Part shown: positions 1-6,029 of the stretch, piece after piece | How the letters are laid out: each line of letters starts with the position of its first letter | Position numbering within the stretch: the first letter of the stretch is position 1 | NCBI GenBank assembly: GCA_900553475.1 | Contig: USEF01000056.1 | Location: 1-8,912, forward strand | DNA from: an uncultured Collinsella sp. | GTDB taxonomy: Bacteria > Actinomycetota > Coriobacteriia > Coriobacteriales > Coriobacteriaceae | DNA length: 8,912 nt | Direction: 5' to 3' | Notes under the pieces: generated by a model | What the model saw: the letters and a program-made list of their open reading frames with translations, nothing else | Told to the model about the DNA's origin: nothing | Database searches by the model: none | Translations under genes and position numbers: made by a program

Positions 1-1714
1 TGGCCGCACCCGAGGTGTCGCCGGTTGCCGCGAGCTTGCCGGTAGTCTTGGCTTTCGTGGTTGAAGCCGCAACGGCCTTGGTCGGCTTTGAGCCCTCAGG
101 CTTGGGGTTCTGCTTGGACTCCGCGGGCTTGCTTTCTACGGGCTTGGTCTCGTCGGGCTTGGGGTCTTCCGGCTTGGCTACCTCGGGAGGTGCGATGGTC
201 GTACTTTTGGCGACTGCTTTGATATAGAGGGAGTCGACCGTGGCGTCGCCCGTGCCGATGGCTTGGCCTGCCTCGTAGATGCCATAACGGAGCTTGCGAT
301 AGTCAATGACCTTGCCGCCTTCGGGTGTCTGGATGGCGGCGTTCTCAATCTTGATGGTGCCGATTGTCTTGCCGTCAGCGCTCATGGCACGGGCAAAGAT
401 TGCCGCTGTATCTCCTTCGGCCGTTACCTTGCTGCGGATGATCGAGATGACTGCGGGTGTGACGCCCTCGCTGGTCTGGGCGATGATGCCGATGTTCTCG
501 CCTTGGGGTTCGCGCCTCGTCTCGCCATCTTGGTTTTCGCTGTAGGGGATGGGGCCGTCGCCGTTCTCGACATAGCGGGCTATGGCCTTGACAACGGAGT
601 CGCTGATGTAGATGTGGCCGCCCTTCTCGTTGGGTCGATCGTTTCTGGTGGAGAATGCAGCCGAAACCTCGCCTTCCGCAAACGCGTCCACGGTGGAGCC
701 GTTCTTGACGACGATGTCGTCCTGGTAGGTGAAGAGGGCGTTGGCGCCACCGTATCTGCCTTTACTTGCACGGACCGTCACGTTTGCATGATCGAGGGTG
801 ATGCCCTTGTGGGCATAGACGCCATATTCAACACCGTTTACGTTGAGGGAGGCGTTTGTGGCTGCGAGGCTGCCCTTGGCCTCGACGGCAGCGTCTTTCT
901 CGGAGCTTGCCTTGACCTGGCTGCCGTCCGAGATGTTGATATTGCCGCCGCTCCAAAGGGCCTCACCATCGGCTGAGCTTGCCTCGACCGTCCCGCCACC
1001 CTTGATGGTGAGGTTCTTGTCGGCTCCAATACCCTTGTCCTTGGTAGCCCTGGCGGTGACGGCTCCGCTGTCGTCAATCGTGATATTGCCGTTTGCCCTG
1101 ATGCCATCCGATGCACCCGTGGCGTTGACGTTGCCCGAACCTTTGATAGCGAGATCACCTCCGGCATTGATGGCATCAAACCCAGTGCTCGTGGCGTTGA
1201 CGGATCCGGCTCCGTCGATGTTGATATTACCCGTGGAGAGGATAGCGTCCTCAGTAGATGTCACGCTGAGCGTGCCGCCCTCGTCGCCTTGGATATTGAG
1301 CTCGGCATTCTCGTTAGTGCCATGAGAAACGTTGATGCTTTCGATCCATTCGGCAATGACGATGTTGGTTCCCGAGTAATTCACGTTGAGCTTGCCTGCG
1401 GCCTGGATCTCGCTGCCGTTATAGTTGTTGAGCTTCAAGTCGTCGGCGCCGTCCCACGACCAGGTACCGGCCTCGTCGCTCGCCGCGGTGTTGTACTTGT
1501 TGCCGCCGACCTTGACCCATTCCGCTGCGAGCGAGACGCTCGGCATGAGCAGCGAGCTCACCGTGAGCGCGCACACGGCGCCCGCGACGATGCGGCGCGT
1601 CACGCGGCGCCAGCTGCCGTGCGCGAGTCCTATGCGACGGCGAACGTCGGGTTCGGCAACATGGGTTCCGGCGGTAGTGTCATTGCGTTTGGGGGTCGTG
1701 AACAAGGCTGCCAT
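1..1714 (-). CDS. Sortase-anchored beta-helix surface protein, copy 1 (3' end outside window)
   Basis: The minus-strand frame is open from the ATG at 1714 to the left edge, giving 571 visible residues. Comparison with copy 2 suggests only about 23 are missing. A GGGAG Shine-Dalgarno (1720-1724) lies 5 nt before the ATG. Residues 1-40 form an unusually long Arg-rich n-region, followed by a hydrophobic stretch (about 42-62) and a likely cleavage after SLAA before EW, so the product should be exported. Next come a WSWDGADDLKLNNYNG segment and a series of roughly 23-24-residue repeats (GDLAIKGSG, GNITIDDSG, KNLTIKGGG), as expected of a right-handed beta-helix; carbohydrate-binding DUF4353-type proteins look similar. 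A Lys/Pro/Glu linker follows, then LAATGD (codons at 20-34), an LPxTG-like sortase motif. The inferred role is a wall-attached adhesin or glycan-binding protein; the ligand is unknown. Codon 48 is TGC (Cys), where copy 2 has TAG. Confidence 0.85.
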   Translation of the reverse strand, partial: MAALFTTPKRNDTTAGTHVAEPDVRRRIGLAHGSWRRVTRRIVAGAVCALTVSSLLMPSVSLAAEWVKVGGNKYNTAASDEAGTWSWDGADDLKLNNYNGSEIQAAGKLNVNYSGTNIVIAEWIESINVSHGTNENAELNIQGDEGGTLSVTSTEDAILSTGNINIDGAGSVNATSTGFDAINAGGDLAIKGSGNVNATGASDGIRANGNITIDDSGAVTARATKDKGIGADKNLTIKGGGTVEASSADGEALWSGGNINISDGSQVKASSEKDAAVEAKGSLAATNASLNVNGVEYGVYAHKGITLDHANVTVRASKGRYGGANALFTYQDDIVVKNGSTVDAFAEGEVSAAFSTRNDRPNEKGGHIYISDSVVKAIARYVENGDGPIPYSENQDGETRREPQGENIGIIAQTSEGVTPAVISIIRSKVTAEGDTAAIFARAMSADGKTIGTIKIENAAIQTPEGGKVIDYRKLRYGIYEAGQAIGTGDATVDSLYIKAVAKSTTIAPPEVAKPEDPKPDETKPVESKPAESKQNPKPEGSKPTKAVAASTTKAKTTGKLAATGDTSGAA

Positions 1715-1772
1715 GGTTGCTCCCGTTCTCATAGGGCCTATACGACTAGATTCAGCGTATCTGCTGGATGTT

Positions 1773-1804
1773 GCCGGCGGTAGTGCCGTTTGGAGGGCAA
1801 AATG
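1773..1804 (-). promoter_or_regulatory. Conserved leader block upstream of surface gene copy 1
   Basis: This 32-bp stretch is identical to 3826-3857, in the same position (about 58 bp) upstream of the second surface gene's ATG, although the coding regions have diverged substantially. On the minus strand it contains a small dyad CGG-CACTA-CCG. It is bordered upstream by two CAAAATGG repeats (1798-1815) spaced 9 bp apart. This is consistent with an operator or promoter element, but no regulator family can be named and no clear -35/-10 pair was identified. Confidence 0.45.
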
Positions 1805-1853
1805 GCCAAAATGGGGGAGAAATAGGCCGCACGCCGGCGCAGGGACCGGCGCT

Positions 1854-1892
1854 AAAAGAAAAGCGCGGGGCCGCATGGCGACTCCGCGCTTT
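1854..1892 (-). terminator. Rho-independent terminator (duplicated copy) between the two surface genes
   Basis: Inverted arms AAAGCGCGG (1860-1868) and CCGCGCTTT (1884-1892) form a 9-bp stem. On the minus strand it is followed by a TTTTCTTTT tract. It is homologous to the permease terminator at 3906-3948 and here is positioned to stop transcription of copy 2 before copy 1. The loop has drifted from that of the other copy. Confidence 0.75.
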
Positions 1893-1918
1893 ATTGTTCA
1901 GCTTTTGCAGCCTTGCCC

Positions 1919-1964
1919 TTACGCTACGAAGAAGTAGACGAGGAAGGCAAGGGCCGCGATCCAC
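1919..1964 (-). pseudogene. Remnant of the 3' end of the NCS2 permease gene
   Basis: On the minus strand these bases read WIAALAFLVYFFVA followed by TAA. The intact permease at 3975-4019 ends with exactly the same 14 residues (TAG stop). There is no upstream coding continuation: homology to the permease stops abruptly at 1964/1965, matching 4020/4021. It is the edge of a duplicated segment, not a gene. Confidence 0.9.
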
Positions 1965-1985
1965 CCGTCCCGTGCGAAAAAGTGT

Positions 1986-3614
1986 TTACGAGCGCTTGCG
2001 GCTCACCACGGCGCCCGCGGCGATGGCGGCTGTTCCTGCAAGGGCGGTTGCCACGATGGCCGCACCCGAGGTGTCGCCGGTTGCCGCGAGCTTGCCGGTG
2101 GTCTTGGCTCCCGTGGCTGCAACTGCAACGGTCTTGGTCGTCTTCGTGCCCTCGGACTTGGAACCCTCGGGCTTGGTCTCGCCGGGCTTCTCCTCGGGTT
2201 TGATCTCCTCGGGAGGCATGATGACCGTGCTCTTGGCGACAGCTTCGTTATAGGGGGAGTCGATCGTGGTGTCGCCCGTGCCGATGGTTTGACCTGCCTC
2301 GTAGGAGATGCTGGGGCCGTACTCTTCTTCGTAGCGATAGTTAATGATCTTGCCGCCTGCGGGCGCCTGGATGGGAGCGCCTTCGATCTTGATGGTGCCG
2401 ATTGCCTTGCCATCTTCGCTTATGGCAAGAGCGAAGATGGCCGCCGTGTCTCCCTCAGCCGTGAGCTTGCTGCGGACGATCGAGATACTCGCGGGCGTGA
2501 TGCCCTCGTAGGTCTGGGCGAAGATGCCGATGTTCAGACCCCTAGGCTCAGGGATGACCCCGCCGCTTTGGTCGTTGCTGTAGTGATCGGGGCCATCGCC
2601 ACCGGTCTCGGCATAGCGGGCTATAGCCTTAACAACGGAGTCGCTGATATAGATGTGGCCGCCAGCGACGTTTGGCTGGTGGTTTCTGGTAGAGATTGCA
2701 ACCGAGAATTTGCCTTCCGCGAACGCGTCCACGATGGAACCATTCTTGATGACGATGTCGTCCCCGTCAGTGATGAGGGCGATGGCCTGGCCGCCGCTCG
2801 CGCTGGTACGGACCGTCACGGTCGCGTGATCGAGCGTAACGCCCTTGTAGGCATAGACACCATATTCAACACCGCTTGCGTCAAGGGAGGCGTTCGTGAC
2901 CGCGAGACTGCCCTCAGTGTCGACGGCAAGATCTCCCTCGGAGTTTGCCTTAACCTGGCTGCCGCCCGAGATGTTGATGCCGTCTTCAGCCCAAATCGCC
3001 GCTTCTTCTATCGAGCTTGCTTCTACCTTGCCACCGCCTTTGATGATGAGGTCACTGCCCGCGGAGATGCCGTAACTTTCGTTTCCTTTAGCGATCACTG
3101 TGCCAGAGGAATCGATGGTGGTCTTGCCCTTGGATTGGATGCCTTCGGTGCCGCCCGTAGCATTCACGGTGCCCGAGCCCGTGATAGAGAGATCGCCCTT
3201 TGCCTCAATTCCGTCGGCAGTAGCGCTCGTGGTGTTCACGGTGCCTGGGCCAGAAATGGAGAGGTCGCCTGTGGATTTAATTGCATCGGTCTCGGCTGCC
3301 ACATTGAGCTCATCCGTGCTATTCGAGCTCGTTATGTTCAACTCTGCTTTCTGGCTAGTGCCATCCTGCGCTTTGATGGCGGCTCCGGTGTAATCGGGCT
3401 CGGTTTTCACGGTGTTCTTGCCCTCGTAGGCAATGTTGAGCTTGCCAGCGGCCTCGATCACGCCGCCGTTATAGCCGTTGAGCTTCATGTCATCGGCGCC
3501 ATCCCATGACCAGGTGCCGGCGGCGTCTCCCGGGGGCCCCGCGGCCGCTTCGTGGCCGCCGACGTCCACCCACTCGGCCGCGAGCGAGACGCTCGGCATG
3601 AGCAGCGAGCTCAC
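1986..3614 (-). CDS. Beta-helix surface protein, copy 2 (signal peptide interrupted by TAG)
   Basis: This is the paralogue of the gene at 1-1714, by eye about 60% identical. The frame is intact for 542 codons from a GTG at 3614, but that start has no convincing ribosome site and would give a signal peptide without its charged n-region (MSSLLMPSVSLAA, then EW). The natural ATG is at 3767, and a TAG at 3624-3626 separates the two. Visible domains: WSWDGADDMKLNGYNG (residues 35-50 of this ORF); repeats of 23-24 residues (about 116-262, GDLSISGPG, GDLSITGSG, SDLIIKGGG); a second beta-rich part to about 465; a Pro/Glu/Lys linker (467-495); LAATGD (509-514, codons 2076-2090); a hydrophobic stretch; and SRKRS at the end. 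The predicted fate is export and sortase attachment if translated. It may be a recent pseudogene, or be expressed at low level by reinitiation or readthrough. Confidence 0.75.
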   Translation of the reverse strand: MSSLLMPSVSLAAEWVDVGGHEAAAGPPGDAAGTWSWDGADDMKLNGYNGGVIEAAGKLNIAYEGKNTVKTEPDYTGAAIKAQDGTSQKAELNITSSNSTDELNVAAETDAIKSTGDLSISGPGTVNTTSATADGIEAKGDLSITGSGTVNATGGTEGIQSKGKTTIDSSGTVIAKGNESYGISAGSDLIIKGGGKVEASSIEEAAIWAEDGINISGGSQVKANSEGDLAVDTEGSLAVTNASLDASGVEYGVYAYKGVTLDHATVTVRTSASGGQAIALITDGDDIVIKNGSIVDAFAEGKFSVAISTRNHQPNVAGGHIYISDSVVKAIARYAETGGDGPDHYSNDQSGGVIPEPRGLNIGIFAQTYEGITPASISIVRSKLTAEGDTAAIFALAISEDGKAIGTIKIEGAPIQAPAGGKIINYRYEEEYGPSISYEAGQTIGTGDTTIDSPYNEAVAKSTVIMPPEEIKPEEKPGETKPEGSKSEGTKTTKTVAVAATGAKTTGKLAATGDTSGAAIVATALAGTAAIAAGAVVSRKRS

Positions 3615-3767
3615 CGTGAGCGCCTATACGGCGCCTACAACGATGCGGCGTGTCACGCGGCGCCAGCTGCCGTGTGCGAGCAGCGTGCGACGGTGCACGT
3701 CGGGCTCGACAAAATGGGCTCCAGAGGTTTTGTCATTGCGCTTGGGGGTCGTGAACAAGGCGGCCAT
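3615..3767 (-). pseudogene. Severed 5' part of surface gene copy 2
   Basis: Starting at the ATG at 3767, these codons encode MAALFTTPKRND and an Arg-rich n-region ending RRIVVGAV, then TAG (3624-3626), then ALT leading into the downstream frame. The first 47 residues align closely with copy 1, and the frame is the same as that of 1986-3614, so a single stop codon interrupts what would be a 593-residue protein. Relative to copy 1, codon 48 differs at two bases (TGC versus TAG). A conserved GGGAG ribosome site precedes the ATG, so translation would begin here and stop after 47 residues. Confidence 0.75.
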
Positions 3768-3825
3768 GGTTACTCCCATCCTCATAGGGCCTATGCGATT
3801 AAGCCCAGCATATCTGCAGGATGTA

Positions 3826-3857
3826 GCCGGCGGTAGTGCCGTTTGGAGGGCAAAATG
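3826..3857 (-). promoter_or_regulatory. Conserved leader block upstream of surface gene copy 2
   Basis: This block is identical over 32 bp to 1773-1804 and similarly placed before the natural ATG at 3767. Flanking leader sequence is similar but not identical; here the second CAAAATGG-like repeat is degraded (CAAAATG, then CAAAAC). It is a likely shared control element, of unknown regulator. Confidence 0.45.
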
Positions 3858-3905
3858 TCCAAAACTTGGGAAGCAATACATCGCGCGTCCGTGCGTCGCC
3901 TGGCT

Positions 3906-3948
3906 TTAAAAGAAAAGCGCGGAGCCGCTCGATGCGACTCCGCGCTTT
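3906..3948 (-). terminator. Rho-independent terminator of the purine permease gene
   Basis: A perfect 11-bp stem is formed by AAAGCGCGGAG (3914-3924) and CTCCGCGCTTT (3938-3948). On the minus strand it is followed by TTTTCTTTT. It begins 26 bp after the permease stop codon and ahead of the surface gene leader, so the permease and surface genes are probably separate transcripts. Confidence 0.85.
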
Positions 3949-3974
3949 GGTGTTCTGCTTTGGCAGCTTTGCCG

Positions 3975-5285
3975 CTACGCTACAAAGAAGTAGACGAGGA
4001 AGGCGAGGGCTGCGATCCACATGAGCGGCTTGATCTTGGAGGCCTCGCCCTTAAAGAGCGCGACGATCACGTAGGCGATAAAGCCCAGACCAATGCCGGC
4101 AGAGATGGAGTAGGTGAAGGGCACGCCAGCGATAATCATGAACGCCGGGAAACCCTGCGACACGTCGGACCAGTCGATTTCGGAGGCCTCGCTCATCATG
4201 AGGTAGCCGACGTAGACCAGGGCACCGCAGGTGGCGGCGCTGGAAACGATGGTGACGATGGGGGAGAAGAACGCGGCGAGAATGAACAGCACGCCGGTGG
4301 TGACGGAGGTGAGGCCCGTGCGGCCACCGTCGGCGGCGCCAGAGGTGGACTCGACGAAGGTGGTGATGGAGGAGACGCCCATGAAACCGCCCACAGCGGC
4401 GGCGGCGGAGTCGACGATCAGGATCTCCTTGATATTCTCGACGTTGCCGTCGTCGGTGAGGAACTCGCCCTGCTTGGCCACGGCCATCGCGGTGCCCATG
4501 GTGTCGAAGAAGTCACTCATGAGCAGCGAGAACGAGATGACGAGGAGCGCGGGGTCGGTAAGGACCTTGACGATGGCGGGCACGCCGCCGGCGTCGGCGA
4601 TGGGGCCACCGATGCTCGAGAAGTCGAGCGGGGCGATGATACCGGTCGGAGCCTGGGTCACACCTAGGGGGATACCGGCGATAACGGCGACGATGATGCC
4701 GATGAGCAGCGAGCCCGGCACGTTGCGGGAAGCCAGGGCAACCGTCACGACGATGGAGATGATGCCGACGATAAAGGTGGGGGAGGTGATGTCGCCCAGG
4801 CCGACGAGCGTACCGGCGCCAGCGGTGATGATGCCAGCGTCGCACAGGCCGATCATGGCGATAAACAGGCCCAGACCCACCGAGATGGCGTGACGCAGGA
4901 CAACCGGGATGGCGTCCATGATGGCCTCGCGCAGGCCACAAAGCACGAGCAGCAAGATGACGACGCCCTCAAGGAAGATGACACTCATGGCCACGTGCCA
5001 GTCACCGCCGCAGACGGTGGTGGTGATTCCGGCGATCATCGCGTTGACGCCTAAGCCCGATGCGCAGGCGAGCGGGCGGTTGGCGAAGATGCCCATGCAG
5101 ATGGTCATGATGCCGGCGCCCAGGCAGGTGGCGCAGGCGAGCGCTCCCGCATCGATGCCAGCGCCCGAGAGCACCGCGGGGTTGACGGCGATGATGTAGG
5201 CCATCGCCAGGAATGTTGTCAGTCCAGCGCGGAGTTCGGTCCCGATTGTGGACTTGCGCTCGCTGACGTGAAATAGTTCGTCCAT
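3975..5285 (-). CDS. NCS2 family purine permease (AzgA/PbuG-like)
   Basis: This is a 436-residue multi-span membrane transporter, full length for the family, expected to bring purine bases (adenine, guanine or hypoxanthine) into the cell with protons. Family signatures: the opening TELRAGLTTFLAMAYIIAVN (16-35); ANRPLACASGLGVNAMIAG (68-86), the usual substrate-site region after TM2; SDFFDTMGTAMAVA (257-270), matching the DLFDT segment; and ESTSGAADGGRTG (312-324), the conserved TM10 motif. About 12-14 hydrophobic segments are visible. The ATG at 5285 is preferred: it follows an AAGGAAAGGG stretch, and homologues begin just before the ERKSTIGTE segment. The in-frame extension to 5342 adds 19 residues that do not look like the family. 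No purine riboswitch was recognised upstream. Which base is transported cannot be told from sequence alone. Confidence 0.92.
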   Translation of the reverse strand: MDELFHVSERKSTIGTELRAGLTTFLAMAYIIAVNPAVLSGAGIDAGALACATCLGAGIMTICMGIFANRPLACASGLGVNAMIAGITTTVCGGDWHVAMSVIFLEGVVILLLVLCGLREAIMDAIPVVLRHAISVGLGLFIAMIGLCDAGIITAGAGTLVGLGDITSPTFIVGIISIVVTVALASRNVPGSLLIGIIVAVIAGIPLGVTQAPTGIIAPLDFSSIGGPIADAGGVPAIVKVLTDPALLVISFSLLMSDFFDTMGTAMAVAKQGEFLTDDGNVENIKEILIVDSAAAAVGGFMGVSSITTFVESTSGAADGGRTGLTSVTTGVLFILAAFFSPIVTIVSSAATCGALVYVGYLMMSEASEIDWSDVSQGFPAFMIIAGVPFTYSISAGIGLGFIAYVIVALFKGEASKIKPLMWIAALAFLVYFFVA

Positions 5286-5340
5286 GCATACCCTTTCCTT
5301 GTTCGGCCCCGAGTTTAGGCCGATTGACACGAACTCACCC

Positions 5341-5346
5341 ACTATA
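5341..5346 (-). promoter_or_regulatory. Possible -10 element for the permease
   Basis: The minus strand reads TATAGT here, which would start a transcript around 5334 with a leader of about 49 nt. No good TTGACA-like -35 was found at 16-18 bp spacing, so this is weak. Confidence 0.22.
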
Positions 5347-5414
5347 GCCCCTTTACGACGCTGTTGTTCCTCGCATGTTGATGTTCGGCGCTTTGTAGCA
5401 GACGGACGGTATTT

Positions 5415-5445
5415 TTCGCATGAAAATGTATGGGTACCGTATACT
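5415..5445 (+). promoter_or_regulatory. Possible promoter for the deformylase-like gene
   Basis: TATACT (5440-5445) lies 34 nt before the ATG at 5479. A partial -35 match, TTCGCA (5415-5420), sits at 19-bp spacing, longer than ideal. The local AT richness in an otherwise GC-rich region supports a promoter here. Confidence 0.35.
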
Positions 5446-5478
5446 TAAGCGGTTACAACGACCCCTATGGAGGAACGT

Positions 5479-5898
5479 ATGATTAAAGAGCTTTGCCACG
5501 ACGAGGCTATCCTGTCCCAGCGTTGCGAGGTTGCGACCGTCGAGGACGAGTCGGTCGCACAGGACCTGATCGATACCATCAAGTCGCTCGACGATGCCGG
5601 CTGCCTTGCCGCTAACCAGATTGGCGTTACCAAGAAGGTTTGCGTCTATCTGGACGACGCCGGCGAGCCCCACGTGCTCTACAACCCCCGTCTGGTGTTT
5701 GGCCTGGGCGCCAGCAAGATGGAGGAGAGCTGCCTGACGCACGAGGAGGTCACCAAGTCCACGCGCTATATCAAGTGCAAGGTTGCCTTTGACCAGATTG
5801 TCGACGGCAAGATGAAGGAGTGCCGCCGCGACTACGCGGGCTTTGAGGCGCAGATGATCCAGCATATGATCGACCACTGCCAAGGTAAACTTGTCTAG
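5479..5898 (+). CDS. Peptide deformylase-like protein lacking the catalytic Glu
   Basis: This is a 139-residue protein of the peptide deformylase fold, which normally removes the formyl group from the N-terminal Met of new proteins. Motif 1 is GCLAANQIG (41-49, with Gln47). Motif 2 is ESCLT (83-87; EGCLS in classical enzymes), keeping metal ligand Cys85. Motif 3 is QHMIDH (128-133), keeping His129 and His133 but with Met130 where the active enzyme has the catalytic Glu of HExxH. The codons at the site read CAT ATG ATC GAC CAC. The protein is shorter than typical deformylases (about 160-190 residues) and ends just after motif 3. ATG 5479 is chosen because GGAGG (5469-5473) lies 5 nt upstream; the earlier in-frame ATG at 5467 overlaps that site. 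It probably binds metal but may be a non-hydrolytic or altered-specificity member. There is no fmt gene alongside. Confidence 0.85.
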   Translation: MIKELCHDEAILSQRCEVATVEDESVAQDLIDTIKSLDDAGCLAANQIGVTKKVCVYLDDAGEPHVLYNPRLVFGLGASKMEESCLTHEEVTKSTRYIKCKVAFDQIVDGKMKECRRDYAGFEAQMIQHMIDHCQGKLV

Positions 5899-5930
5899 GG
5901 TGACCACAGCACCGCACTTCGCCTCTTTTG

Positions 5931-5966
5931 GCCCGGGCATGACATTGTTGTCATGTCCGGGCTTTT
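5931..5966 (+). terminator. Rho-independent terminator after the deformylase-like gene
   Basis: The arms 5931-5944 and 5949-5962 pair over 14 bp (one G-U pair) around a TTGT loop, followed by TTTT (5963-5966). It ends the deformylase-like transcript and separates it from the downstream hydrolase gene, which therefore should have its own promoter in 5967-6020. A clear promoter was not identified there. Confidence 0.9.
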
Positions 5967-6029
5967 GTGTTTAGCGCCTTTTTGTTTGGAGACAATGAAA
6001 TTAGCAAGAACGTAAAGCTAGGAGGCGCT

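Larger units (their letters stand above)
1..1964 (-). repeat. Tandem duplication unit, left copy (continues past window)
   Basis: In minus-strand order this unit contains the permease tail remnant, the duplicated terminator, the conserved leader and surface gene copy 1. Each element matches the right copy (1965-4020) in order and orientation at an offset of about 2.05 kb. The right boundary of homology is sharp at 1964; the left boundary lies outside the window. Confidence 0.85.
1965..4020 (-). repeat. Tandem duplication unit, right copy (about 2056 bp)
   Basis: This unit runs from the last 14 codons of the intact permease through its terminator, the leader and surface gene copy 2, to about 21 bp past the copy 2 stop codon. 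There it joins the permease remnant of the left unit. The arrangement is what a head-to-tail duplication with one breakpoint inside the permease 3' end would leave. The copies are clearly diverged in the protein middle, so the event is not very recent, unless divergence was imported. Confidence 0.85.

Noticed and set aside
1833..1852. CCGGCGC repeats just upstream of the left terminator
   Set aside because: It is a short direct repeat in GC-rich spacer that is not present in the homologous position of the other copy; probably chance.
1919..1964. Attachment-site-like duplication from a mobile element integrated at the permease 3' end
   Set aside because: The 46-bp repeat alone resembles an att duplication, but homology continues through the terminator, leader and whole surface gene, and no integrase is present, so tandem duplication explains it better.
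2289..3509. 406-codon plus-strand open frame opposite surface gene copy 2
   Set aside because: It is an antisense shadow of a GC-rich repetitive coding region. The minus-strand frame has the signal peptide, beta-helix repeats and sorting signal, and an equivalent plus frame appears opposite copy 1 (263-976).
3843..4667. 274-codon plus-strand open frame opposite the permease
   Set aside because: The translation is Asp/Glu/Gly/His-rich, typical of the complement of hydrophobic codons. It begins inside the leader and crosses the terminator, with no ribosome site.
5286..5478. Possible purine riboswitch ahead of the permease
   Set aside because: No conserved purine-riboswitch core or paired loops could be seen on the minus strand, and no terminator or antiterminator hairpin was found.
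5353..5940. 195-codon minus-strand open frame opposite the deformylase-like gene
   Set aside because: The plus frame carries the deformylase motifs and a ribosome site. The minus frame starts within a terminator and has no family resemblance.
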